Below the pieces are notes generated by a model. It saw only the letters and a list, made by a program, of their open reading frames with translations, was not told the origin of the DNA and did not search any database. From Hydractinia symbiolongicarpus (lineage: Eukaryota; Cnidaria; Hydrozoa; Anthoathecata; Hydractiniidae), in assembly GCF_029227915.1 (NCBI RefSeq), contig NC_079878.1, positions 21,727,501 to 21,791,500 on the forward strand: a stretch of 64,000 bases of DNA, read 5' to 3'. Made by a program: the position numbers and the translations under genes. The number at the start of each line of letters is the position of its first letter. Within the stretch, counting starts at the first letter, position 1. This document shows, in pieces, positions 30,749 through 40,826 of the stretch.

Positions 30749-33680
30749 TTAAAATTTTAGTCTTCTGTTATCAATGGAAAATTTATTTATAACTTCATTT
30801 ATATCAACGTTTATTTCTTTATGGATGTGGAGAAGAGCTAAGCCATTTAGTCTATCGTTAGACATAGTACTGCGGTTATAATTTTTTAATCGTCGTAGTG
30901 CAGAAAAGGACCTTTCACATTCACATGAGGTGACTGGTAATGTGCCTAAAATTCTTAGGGCCACAGTTATATTTTCAAAGCCAGGAAAATGAATTAATTT
31001 AAGTGTAGAGGAAACATTATCTGGTGCATCAAATTTGTACGAAGTCCAATATTCTTCCCACAAGTCCATTTCAGCTTCAATAGCTAAAGAATTAGGCATG
31101 TCTTCTTCGTAAAACTGAACAAAATTTCTGAAGTTATCCTTCCAAGATTTTTGGTGATGGTGATGGTAAAGAAGAGAAATCATGTTGGATGGAATTACTG
31201 CAAGACCAGCATAAGCTGCTAAGGAACTAGGTTCAAATCGTTTACTAAGTTCAGTGCTTAGGTGATCTAGAATTGGAATTGTTAAGCTGCGCAGGTAGTA
31301 ACTAGATATAGTATCAGCTGATACATTACTTCTATGTACCTGCCGAGAACAAACTCTAGGTCTATTTTCTTGCACACGGACTGTAGACGCTAGGGAAACA
31401 GCCTCTTTGTACCAATTGTTGTGATAATCATTTGCAGAAGCTCTTATAGTTAAGGACATATTTTTAAGACTTTGTATAAGATGCAAGCTCGATAAAAGGT
31501 CAATAGTTTTTCCTTGTAAAATCTTTGTAACTGGCAACAATAAGTCCATTACTGACCGTGTTACAACTAGTAAAACAATAAAATCAAAATTAGTAACAAG
31601 ATGCAGAAGGGAGGTAGCTTTTGTAGAAGTATCACGGTTACATTTCTTATCAAGATTCATACTCATGTCCTCCAAAGTGTATACAATTGCAACAAATAAT
31701 TCCTGAAAAATATCTAAGCCAATTATCCGTTCAATCCATCTAATCCGACAAACATCAATTAACTTTTTCTTTTTAGCTTCAGGACAATGTCGTAAAATAT
31801 TTGCCTCTAGGAGCTGTTGCCTAACTTGAGACAGGTTGAAAAAATAGGACAATTCCTTTACTCTTTCTAGGGTATTTTTAACAGATTGGATGGAGCATGA
31901 GCCACAAACACTTAAATTTAAACGATGGCTGTGACAGTGAGTGTATATAGCCTTCCTATTTATTCTTAAAATGTGAGCTGACAGTCCATTTATATGTCCA
32001 GAAACAGACCCTGCCCCATCATATCCTTGCCCACGACAATTTAAAATATCCAAAGATAAATCTTTGGAAACACATTTTAGCAGAACTGAGGCTAAATCTT
32101 TTCCTGCTAACCCTTCCTCACAATAAATATATCTTATAAAATCCTCCCTAATATCACAACTGCTGTCCACAAAACGTAAAACCAGAGACATTTGTTCCTT
32201 ATTAGAACAATCAGCTGCCTCATCTGCAATTATGGAAAAAAACTTATTTCTTTTAACCTCGTTGACAATAGTGTCAGATATCACTGAACCACAACATGAT
32301 ATCAAAGCATTTTTAAACGTTTTCGAGATGTATGTAGCATTCTTACTGGCAGATTGTAAATGTTCTTTTAATACATTGTCTCCTGCACGTACCCTAAAGT
32401 TTAAAAGTTTACGAAAATTTCCAGCCCCCCCTTGCGAGTATTCCCCTATTTTTGGTTGTGAATCAGGACCATCTCTGTGGCCACGCAAAGCTATGCCAAT
32501 TCGCCCACACAAAATAATTGTATCAATGATTGGAATCAGTTTTTGCCTGTTATCGTTAATACTTTTCTGTAAATTTTGGTCAATCAATGTGTCAATTGAT
32601 GGCCTTGCCCCAGACATATTATCAATAAGAGAATTGAAGAGAAGAGAAGTATTTACATGTAAACCCTGCTTAGACGAACAATGACGTTTAAAAGAAGGTA
32701 CTGCATTTGGCCAATGTTTTTGAGGTTCAGAAAAAAGTTTGGTGACCTTATAAGATTTACTGGGAAATCTGTCTCCAAATAGGACACAAGGAAGACAAAA
32801 TGCACCATCCATAGTAGGCGAATATGCCAGCCATGAAAAATCAGAAAGCCATACTGAAATTTCCTGTTACTGACAGGGAAATTGTAAGTGTTATCTGGAA
32901 TGAATAAATTTGTAATAAGTTTACGAATATCACTTTCCTTTAATTTAGCAACTTTTTTTCGAAAAGATCCAACATCATTTTCACAAACATAAACCATTTC
33001 AGGTTCTGTACTATCAACAGTGGAACAATTTTTGGAAATTGTGCTAATACTGGAAGTTATAGCAGGTGATTCATATGTTTTAACTATAGGTTTTGTTAAG
33101 AAATTAAGTTTTGTCTGTAATTTACCACCTACACACATATTACCGTCAGTAAAAATACTTTTTTAGGAAAACATAATTTAAGTGATTGATCAGTCTTTCG
33201 TTTTAAAGAAGAATGAACGAGAGGCACGAAATGGTTGGACTGAAATTTTGAAGATAACATAAGGCCTTCATAACAAAACATTATGTGTAGATCAGCCTTC
33301 ATTGAAACATGCTTACGGGGAATTATTTTTTGGTTCATACAAACCTTAAACTTTTCCTCTCCAATATCAGGGTAATATGAGAATATAATTCTCCCTGTAA
33401 CTGAGGACAAAGCTAAAAGGCAAAGGAAACTTGACCAGTTTTTGTCATTTAAATTTAAGACAGCTTTCTCTTTTATAAGCTCTTCCCCCTCTTTATTGCT
33501 GTCACAAGCAACATGGGAAACACAGAAAAATAGAATATTTTTCAGAGAACTGAAAGAACCTCTCTGCTCTTGAAAGATGGAAGAAAATAGAGGATGATTG
33601 GAATAAAAATTTGGGAAGAGAAAAAGTTCCAACGATACCAGAAGTCGTAGCAAGTCCACCAACATATTGTTACTTCCCAA
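30749..33680 (-). pseudogene. hAT transposase (DUF4371 type) with vertnin/OTU-like N-terminal region
   Basis: ORF 32812-30749 (687 codons) carries a TTF-type zinc start (DGAFCLPCVLFGD), then DUF4371 (FFSIIADEAADCSNKEQMSL, GQGYDGAGSVSG, THCHSHRLNL) and the C-terminal hAT dimerisation domain (TLPVTSCECERSFSALRRLK). Upstream, 33138-32653 supplies the preceding zinc part after a 1-base slip near 32860. 33680-33129 reads LLALSSVTGRIIFSYYPDIG and FQSNHFVPLV, a pattern I associate with vertnin/OTU-like regions. An exon at 34203-33973 ending in a GTAACT donor may be the start. Two frame changes, so this copy is probably inactive. The protein would mobilise the hAT that encloses it. Confidence 0.82.
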
Positions 33681-34363
33681 ACATAAGGATGCTGAACTGT
33701 ATAAACAATTTCCAGAAGCTTCAGATCTACAAAAGTGAACATAAAAAATTTGTTCACTTCACTCTACTGCAAATCTACAACAAGAATAACAGCTGGCTCT
33801 ATTGTTGTCATTAAATAGTCTCGATGACCCAAATAGAAACTTTTTGTTTATTGTAGTGAACCCCCTTTTGTTTATTGTTTAAAAGCTTAATAGCGCTTTG
33901 TCACCACAATACAATTAATTTATTTTTAAACATTCCTTTGGGATTATCAACAAAAGTAAAAATAGATAGTTACCTCAAAGCGACGAATGCTTTCTCTTTT
34001 GCATACCCAGGAATAAAATGTTCAACACTGAAATTTCTGCTTAACAACTTTTTCTCAATCTTTCTCCAATGATCTAATGTTCCAAAATCAGGAAACTCTG
34101 TTATTTTATCTTTCAATATCTTATAAAGACTTTTACATTCGCAAATATCATTGCTTTTAACAGCAAGCACAACCCGATCCCGCAAGCTCCCATCAGAATA
34201 CATGTTGGATCAGAAAGAACTTCAGAATTGCAGTTGGCCGAAGCTGGCCGAACCCATTAAACAGACCGGCTACCGCGAGGCAATAACAATAGGAAGAGTA
34301 AATTATTCCTACGCACCCATCCCCTAATATCAATCTTTCTTTCACCGTAAATTTCGACTAAAG

Positions 34364-34560
34364 AGAGTCCAAAAGTCCACACTTCGGCGAGATTCTTTTT
34401 ACGTCACAAATTCTTTTGTTTTAACCAGAGTCCAAAAGTCCACACCCCGGCGAGATTTTTCTCGACGTCATAATTCTTTTGTGTTTCTTTTGTTTAAGAG
34501 AGTCCAAAAGTCCACACCTCGGCAGCCGCCGAAGTCGACTGTTTTTACGGCAGAAAACAA
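34364..34560 (+). repeat. Subterminal repeats of the hAT element
   Basis: AGAGTCCAAAAGTCCACAC(T/C) followed by TCGGC or CCGGC occurs at 34364, 34427 and 34499, 63-72 bases apart, followed by GAGATTYTT and ACGTCA in the first two. Regularly spaced direct repeats near the transposase-promoter end are the usual binding sites for hAT transposases. Confidence 0.75.
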
Positions 34561-35303
34561 AGGAATCGAGAGAAACAAAGTCAGCGAAATGCGGCAAAAT
34601 GTAGTTCGACTACCGTAAGAACCATAGTACTTCGGCAAAGCACATCGAAGGAGAGTCGAGCCTCGGCAAACACTCCTGAGTGGAGATAAGAATATTACCT
34701 CGGATCCTGGGCGCAAAGGAATCTTATTAAACGCTTATAATAAAAATTATGCGTTGCTTTAAATCAATTTCTATATTTAGATACACATGATTTTCTCATT
34801 GGCAAAATTTCTCCTTAGGCGAGTGCCGAAGTGGCCGAAGTCTAAATCCGCCCCTGCTCACAAAAATTTTAAGATTAAAAGCAATAAAGTTTTAGGTTGG
34901 GGTATATAAGGTTTTTTTGACAGATGTACAATAACAACACTAACAATATAATTTTCATATTTTTTTTACAGATGCTGAGTCTATCGAGTTGACTGAAGTA
35001 GATATTGACGATCCACACATTCATGTCGACATCTCATCATTATCCAAGTACAAGGTTGAACATTTAAAAAGGTGGTTGATATATCGTGGTGATAAACTCC
35101 ACAACATTGAAACATTGAAAAGTGCCCAAGTCAGAGTGCTGGAATACTTTGAAAACAATACACAAGACATTATTATTTATCCAACAACAGACAAAAAATG
35201 GATCAGAAAGAAAGCAGATTCAATGGGAGTGATATTAAGCCCCTTATGGAAGGTTAAAACAAGTGCAGATGCAATTGGCACTTACTTGTCAGACTTGGTG
35301 TGA

Positions 35304-36239
35304 TTTTGTTTTATATACATCTCAAGGACTCATTATTGACAGGGTGAAATTTAGAATTTTAAGAAAGTTAACTAACATTGAATCAATTTTTTTCTCTCCA
35401 GTTCCTCGAAGAGCCAATGCTTTCGATCTCATTCTAATGAAAAATAAAAACCTTTAAAAAAATTACATGATGTTGTTTTGAAGAAGTCTTCAATTTTTTG
35501 TTATTATGTCAAAACCTTTTCCTGGTCTAATTTTGGTCTATCAGACTATATACTAGTAGTAATCTTTAAAACAGTTCAATAACAAAACCAGCGAAAAATT
35601 GGGGTTTGGACAATACTGTTGAATTTGAAAACTTTTAAGTCAGCAGGTTCTTCCCCTTAAAAAATTCATAAGTGAAAAGGAAAATATACCTTGTGTAGGG
35701 TTGTTCAGAATAAAATGTTTGGGGTTTATTAGTTTTAGGGTCAAACCACATATACTGTTTTTCTGGAAGAAGCTGTTGCCTGGATAATTTGAAGGTGACA
35801 AATTTGGCAAAAATTCAATCGAAAAAAGCTGATTTTTTAAATATTAATTTACACCCAGAAAGTAAAGAGAACAATTTGAATTTATATCTAAATGTATTTC
35901 CAGGACCTCAGTTGACTGGTATAATGAACACTAATAGTAATAATACTATATATAGTAAAACAGTGGAAAAAATGTCAAAATTGTTATCAAAAAAATAATA
36001 AAATAATAAAATATTACCTAAGCTAAAAATATTAGTCCCTCTCATACAAAAAAATATGTCTTTTATAAACTAATTTATGTGATTTTCATGTTCAAAGAGG
36101 GTAGGAAAATTTCAAAATCATTATTTATTTGAAAGGAGCAGTTTTCACAGTAGATTTGCTTTTTAACTAATGGCTTAAAATACCTCTTTCTTTTCAAAAA
36201 AGCTATCTATATTTACCATAAAGGAAAATTTGTAAATAT
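35304..36239. other. Decayed interior of ISL2EU copy 2
   Basis: AT-rich, with short plus-strand frames only (for example 35789-35998). It should correspond to the lost end of the SAP/YqaJ gene and the spacer between the two convergent genes. I see no recognisable nuclease motif. Confidence 0.4.
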
Positions 36240-36488
36240 TTCATGAACTTTTATAAAATAGGTTCCTGAAAATTACACAAAAAACCACAAACAGATATCA
36301 TTTGATTCAAAGGTCCCAACATGTTCACAGGGATAACACGATCAAAGATATGAAAACATTTTAACCTCTGAATCATTCGCTCAACATGAATTCTCTCGCT
36401 AGCAATTTGTTGAGTTCAAACCACTTCTTCTGCATCCAATTGTTCACGTCCCTTCAAAAAAGAAGGTATAATTAAATCAACTCCAATT
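36240..36488 (-). pseudogene. ISL2EU copy 2 transposase, C-terminal part
   Basis: Minus-strand reading from 36488: GVDLIIPSFLKGREQL, DAEEVV, then TQQIASERIHVERMIQRLKC (terminal catalytic Glu context), HIFDRVIPVNMLG and a final CGFLCNFQEPI-like end. It joins in frame to YLKPI at 40827 once the DIRS element is removed. One in-frame stop follows EEVV. It is the end of the DDE_Tnp_4 domain. Confidence 0.83.
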
Positions 36489-37063
36489 GAGGATTGTGCA
36501 AGGGCGCGAAGCGCCCGCAGTGCAATCCCGATTTTATAAATAAAATCGAAGCCAACGATCTAATACTGGATAAACGCCCTTTCACGCCTTGAGTAAGAAA
36601 GTCATTATGAATACATACTGCAGGACCTTCGATTTTATTTTATATCAGAGTTGACTTGATACGACAAACATAAAATCGCATATGAGCCAATTCAGAAACT
36701 TGATTTTGGCATGGGAATGCAAAAGAACATAATGAAAGAAAGTTTGTTTATATTTTCACAAATAAAGTATACAGATTATGTACTGCCGCGACCACGATTT
36801 CCACGGTATGCACCACGAAAAGAACCTCTGCCTGAAATATAAATAAAAGTAAATAAATAAATGACGAGGTGGCTGTGAAGCCTGGGTGGGTGAGCAGTAT
36901 TAGATCGTTGGCTTCGATTTTATTTATAAAATCGGGATTGCACTGCGGGCGCTTCGCGCCCTTGCACAATCCTCAATTTCATTGCATAAAATCTCCGCCT
37001 GATCTAATACTGGATAAACGCCCTTTCAGGCCTTGAGGCTGAAAGTCATTACTCAGGACCTCT
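36489..37063 (-). repeat. DIRS 3' terminal repeat and internal complementary region
   Basis: 36489-36570 is a near-perfect inverse of 36897-36976 (GAGGATTGTGCAAGGGCGCG ...). 36977-37063 is the inverse of the other element end (40740-40826). The 3' repeat itself (36557-36612) is the inverse of 40742-40797. So 36897-37063 is complementary to the two element ends placed side by side, exactly what the DIRS circularisation model needs. Confidence 0.88.
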
Positions 37064-37065
37064 GT

Positions 37066-38010
37066 TCAAAGCGTCAAGACAGCAGACTCGAATATTTCAG
37101 GTTCAACTAGGATCTCCTTTCTATAGGTTCTTTCAAAAGTTGTAGAAGTAGTCCAGTGACCTTTTTTCAATATTTCGGTCATAGGTACGCCCTGTACTAC
37201 TGCCTTGGAGGAGGAAGCAGATCTAGTGGAATGCCCCTTGAACGTACTGGTATCTATGCCAGATAGAGTGAGGACTTCTAAAATCCACCTTGAAATTGTA
37301 CAAGGTTTAAACCGCTTTATGAGGTTTCACAAAGCTCAAAAGGAGTTGAAAATTTTCACCTCTCCAGGGAGAGCTCCTCTCTAGATAAACATCAATGTGA
37401 TTGCAAACACATAAATTAAGATCCTCTTTGAAATGCATAAACTTCAAGGGAGGCCGAGGCTTACGTTGCTTGGCTGTTTTAGTAGGCTTGCCAAAATGAA
37501 ATGAATAACCAGAATGGTGTTTAACTAAATATCTGACGTCCAAATAGGCCATTTCATGAGCCCTAGCAGCGGAAGTCAAAGCTAATAGCATTGTCAATTT
37601 CAAAGTTATCATTTTGTCAGAAATGTTCTGCAGACTAATTGATGATAAAAATGTCACTACTCTTTCCACATCCCAAATGAAAGTATATTTAGGTTGAGGA
37701 AACCGCTGATTGTGAACACCTGCCAAAAGAGAAGATACCAAAGGATGTTTACCCACAGCAACCCCATCTATGGGCTCATGGTAAGCAGAAATAGCTGATC
37801 TATACCCAGCAATTGTGCTATGTTCTAATCCCTCGTGAAAAGAGTCAGATAAAAATTCGATTACAAAATTTATAGCACATCGAACGGGATCAACTTGTTG
37901 TCTACGACACCAGCTACTCCACTTATTCCAGGCCGACTGGTAATGGGAGATTGTTCCAGACCTTCTGGATGCTGTGATAAGATTGGAAGCTTTCTGCGAA
38001 ATTCCAATTG
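37066..38010 (-). pseudogene. DIRS tyrosine recombinase, frameshifted near its end
   Basis: The frame 38854-37307 includes, from about 38010, SQKASNLITASRRSGTISHY, STIAGYRSAISAYHEP, KHPLVSSLLAGV and LLALTSAARAHEMAYLD (catalytic Arg). It stops at 37307. The missing end, one base out of frame, reads ISRWILEVLTLSGIDTSTFK, GHSTRSAS (His-x-x-Arg) and a Tyr in RTYRKEI, ending at 37066. All four classical catalytic positions are therefore encoded, but a single-base slip at about 37306-37312 splits them. It would integrate the circular DNA copy. Confidence 0.85.
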
Positions 38011-38883
38011 TTTCGAGACTTCCCCTGAAACTGTCCAAGCCACTAACTGAAGAGTTCGATTTTGAAGAAGCGGGTGGTTTTGTCCCTGTGGGTTTGACAA
38101 TAAATCCTTTTTCAGAGGTAAAAGTATCGGCTTTTGTACAGATAAGTGGAGTAACTGAGGATACCAGGTTTGTGTTTGCCAGGCTGGGGCAATAACAATT
38201 AATGTCGCACAGTCGTACTGGACCTTCCATAACACTTTTCCTATTAGGCAAAATGGAGGGAAGGCGTAACCTCGGATATGTTTCCAACATGCCTGAAATG
38301 CATCCTGTCCCTTGCTGTATGGGTCTATTTTCCAGGCATAATACAGGGGCACTTGATGAGTCAATCTTGAAGCAAACAGGTCTATGCACGGAGTTCCCCT
38401 TGCTTTGCACAGCGCCAGAAACACATTCCGATTCAACATCCATTCGCTTGAGTCTCTCACATTCCGTGACATTAAATCTGCTTCCACATTGAGCTTTCCT
38501 GGGAGGTACTCCACAGTAATCGTGATCTGGTGGTCCAGAAGATACCTCCAGATCTCCCGAGTCACTTTGTTCAATGGTTCGCTTCGAGTGCCACCCATCT
38601 TCTTGAGATAGGTTAGTGCCACAATGTTGTCCATCTGAATGTGAATGGACAGAGCTTCTGGGTGTAACCGATGAAATGAAAGTATTGCTAGTTTTGCCGC
38701 TTTCAATTCTAGAACATTTATATGCAGGTTTTTCTCCGAAGCGGACCATTGACCTCCTGTTTTCTTGCCATTGCAGTAAGCCCCCCACCCCTGAAGGGAT
38801 GCATCCGATGATATTACTAGTTGAGGAGAGGACATGACACCAGACACCGCCCATTTGACAACTGTAGGTTCTGGCACCACCAA
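37870..38883 (-). pseudogene. DIRS RNase H region
   Basis: In another frame from the recombinase: VISSDASLQGWGAYCNGKKT (RNase H first Asp), NVLELKAAKLAILSF (Glu), IQMDNIVALTYLKKMGG (Asp) and LPGKLNVEADLMSR. After these comes the conserved DIRS segment PCIDLFASRLTHQVPLYYAW. The overlap with the recombinase frame is normal for DIRS. The reverse transcriptase thumb that should precede it is missing: the RT frame ends at 38897, only a few codons after the palm. Confidence 0.82.
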
Positions 38884-40574
38884 TTGAGCTCCCCTTTTAC
38901 TTTATTGAGAATCCTAGATGTTGAAGAATGAAAATCAAAGTGTCGCGTGCCATCTCTGCCTTTTGGGCTGTCTCGGCCAGGATTAAACAATCGTCTAGAT
39001 AAATGATGAGGCGGACATTTAGTCGTCTCAACATTGCTATTGGAACCTTCATCAATTTTGAAAAAATTCTTGGAGCAGGTCCTAGACCGAAACAGAGGCA
39101 CACAAACTGGTAAATCTTTTGTCTCCATTGAAACTTTACATATTTCTGAGAGCGTTGGTGAAGAGGAACTGAAAAATAAGCATCTTTCAGGTCTATTTTG
39201 CACATGTAGTCCCCTTTCTTCAAGAGCTCCTTCAACAGACCCAAGGTTTCCATCTTGAAGTGCTCGTATGGAATGTTCTGATTCAATTTTTTTAGATTTA
39301 TGACCGGTCTGTACCCCCCATCCTTCTTGGGAACCAGAAATATCGAGCTTAGAAACTGGTTCCGACCTGGGGAAGCAACCCTCTTTATGGCCCCTTTGGC
39401 TAACATTTCCTGAACCTCTTTTTCTACTAGAGTCTCCTCCTCTGCTGTTAACTTGGGAGGACGAGGAGGATGAGTTTGTTGAGGAACTGACAGAAAAGGC
39501 ACTTGGTACCCTTGGACCCATTGAAGAATCTCTGGATCCTGAGTCAGAACCTCCCAATTCTGAATATAAAAGCTTAGCCTCCCTGCCTGAGATAAATTCG
39601 GTTGCAGTACTTGTGGAAACAAGTCTCTTACTAAAGGATGAACCTTTGTCAAGGAAAGAGGCTCCTCGACCTTTGAACACACAACAGGTACTGAAATTGA
39701 AGGAAGTAGTTTTACCTCTGTTTTGGTTGCTTCCTTTCCACAGGTTGTTCCCCCTGCCTCGCCCTTGAAACAGGGGGCCTTTCCGAAAGGGCCGATTGCC
39801 TGAGAAACCTGATGATGATAAAGCTCCTCTGGAGGAAGAAGTTGATGTCCGTGGTGATTTCAATCCGGTGAAAATGCCTTCAGATTTTTTTAAGGCTTTG
39901 CTATCTTTGATCATTTTTGATTCAAAAGCGTCACCGAACAAACAATCATTGTCTGCCGCATCTAATTCTTTAGATTGGTTTTTCAAGATATCCTTCACTT
40001 TAGTAGTTGAATCAATCAAAGTCGATAACACATTCTCCCTTCTGTGGTAAGCCATAGAATTGTGGGTTTGAGCCAATAGAAGAATCGTTTGTTCAAATAA
40101 GTTCGACACTTCTTTCAGAGCCTCGTCTTTGGGATTCTGCTCTTTTTCTGAATCCATCATGGCCCAAATTTTGGACAGCGGTCCAAAAACCAAATGCAAT
40201 TTGTCGTGGACATTTTTGAATGCTTTTTCCATCTTTAATGTGGAATACTTAGAATTGTCCTGTAATAGTATCTTTATGTAGGAATCCAATTCTGGTACCT
40301 TCCGTATATTTGAAGGCACTGGGTTTTGAGCAAGAACTTTTTCCTTCACATCCTTGTCTGGTATGTGGGATTTCATGTATTTGTGGACGTAGTCGCACAA
40401 AGCAGCTGGTAACTCCCATGAATCATGGGAATCATCGTCGAGCTCGAACCGTGCTCTTTTAGCAGAGGGTTCCTCGACATGCTCTTCATCTCTCTGGGTA
40501 TCACCGGGCGGAACCTCGGGATCCACAGTGTTGTCGTGATCAATTCTATGATACAAACGTTTAAACATCATCAA
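38817..40574 (-). CDS. DIRS gag-like protein
   Basis: Start MMMFKRLYHRIDHDNTVDPE at 40574. The first half is acidic to mixed (SWELPAALCDYVHKYMKSH, then VPELDSYIKILLQDN and NSMAYHRRENVLSTLID), typical of the DIRS/Pao-like ORF1. Then comes a Gly/Arg/Ser-rich stretch (PFRKGPLFQGRGRGNNLWKG). Beyond about 39680 the frame overlaps the reverse transcriptase and is Ser-rich without clear meaning, so the true protein probably ends, or shifts to RT, near 39650. No CCHC knuckle is seen. Function as RNA-binding structural protein is inferred from position. Confidence 0.65.
   Translation of the reverse strand: MMMFKRLYHRIDHDNTVDPEVPPGDTQRDEEHVEEPSAKRARFELDDDSHDSWELPAALCDYVHKYMKSHIPDKDVKEKVLAQNPVPSNIRKVPELDSYIKILLQDNSKYSTLKMEKAFKNVHDKLHLVFGPLSKIWAMMDSEKEQNPKDEALKEVSNLFEQTILLLAQTHNSMAYHRRENVLSTLIDSTTKVKDILKNQSKELDAADNDCLFGDAFESKMIKDSKALKKSEGIFTGLKSPRTSTSSSRGALSSSGFSGNRPFRKGPLFQGRGRGNNLWKGSNQNRGKTTSFNFSTCCVFKGRGASFLDKGSSFSKRLVSTSTATEFISGREAKLLYSELGGSDSGSRDSSMGPRVPSAFSVSSSTNSSSSSSQVNSRGGDSSRKRGSGNVSQRGHKEGCFPRSEPVSKLDISGSQEGWGVQTGHKSKKIESEHSIRALQDGNLGSVEGALEERGLHVQNRPERCLFFSSSSPTLSEICKVSMETKDLPVCVPLFRSRTCSKNFFKIDEGSNSNVETTKCPPHHLSRRLFNPGRDSPKGRDGTRHFDFHSSTSRILNKVKGELNWWCQNLQLSNGRCLVSCPLLN
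38897..39682 (-). pseudogene. DIRS reverse transcriptase, thumb deleted
   Basis: ORF of 261 codons with SSIFLVPKKDGGYRPVINLK, CKIDLKDAYFSVPLHQ (first Asp), FGLGPAPRIFSKLM and IIYLDDCLILAE (YLDD active site). After LGFSI the frame meets a stop where about 140 residues of thumb/connection are expected. The downstream frame picks up at GELNWW just before RNase H, so a deletion plus frame change has inactivated it. It copies element RNA to DNA. Confidence 0.87.
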
Positions 40575-40826
40575 AATCGGAAATTATGACGATATGCATT
40601 CCTCTTATAGCCGAGGATAACAAAATAGTACTATCTCTTACCAAACACGGAATGAATGAAGAGATATTTGTGGATTTAAAATCAAAATATGAAAGAAACT
40701 TACGAAGCGTCCATCTTAATTAGCGTGAATTGGCGAAAGAGGTCCTGAGTAATGACTTTCAGCCTCAAGGCCTGAAAGGGCGTTTATCCAGTATTAGATC
40801 GGGCGGAGGTTTTATGCAATGAAATT

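Larger units (their letters stand above)
29608..34856. mobile_element. hAT DNA transposon with 5 bp target duplication
   Basis: Inverted ends CAGGGGCGGAT(A/T) on both sides (29608 inwards, 34856 inwards) plus a shared CTCCTTAGGCG block at 29632 and 34810. Both are flanked by CTCAC (29603-29607, 34857-34861). It contains a DUF4371/hAT-dimerisation transposase on the minus strand. Classic hATs make 8 bp duplications, but 5 bp groups are known. 5,249 bp. Confidence 0.87.
29359..35303 (+). pseudogene. SAP-domain gene of ISL2EU copy 2, intron split by hAT
   Basis: Exon 1 29359-29434 (MAHHSTDTENQPEDNELDFE) ends at GTAG|GTAGGT. Exon 2 starts at 34972 after a T-rich AG acceptor, joins in phase (D-A-E-S-I-E-L-T) and carries a SAP-like motif (ISSLSKYKVEHLKRWLIYRG). 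The hAT at 29608-34856 sits in the intron between them. Exon 2 runs to a stop at 35303 or to a donor at about 35299. No SWIM or YqaJ part is recognisable downstream, only short frames at 35401-35457 and 35789-35998, so the nuclease half is lost or too decayed. Compare the intact gene at 11881. Confidence 0.7.
36489..40826 (-). mobile_element. DIRS-type retrotransposon, complete ends
   Basis: Minus-strand element with the diagnostic DIRS layout. The 5' terminal repeat is at 40735-40826, followed by gag-like, RT/RNase H and tyrosine recombinase reading frames. An internal complementary region sits at 36897-37063 and the 3' terminal repeat at 36489-36612. There is no integrase and no target duplication beyond a shared AATT. 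It lies inside the ISL2EU transposase gene at CCAATT|GGC; removing it restores F-T-I-D-D-Y-L-K-P-I-G-V-D-L. DIRS elements are thought to insert a circular DNA copy with their tyrosine recombinase. Confidence 0.9.

Noticed and set aside
36489-36976. Apparent 488 bp MITE with 80 bp inverted repeats to the left of the DIRS genes
   Set aside because: The blocks are the DIRS 3' terminal repeat and half of its internal complementary region; the adjoining 87 bases complement the other element end, which a separate MITE would not explain.
38202-38837. Several plus-strand open frames within the DIRS element
   Set aside because: Antisense to the RNase H and recombinase frames, which carry clear conserved motifs; the plus-strand products have none.
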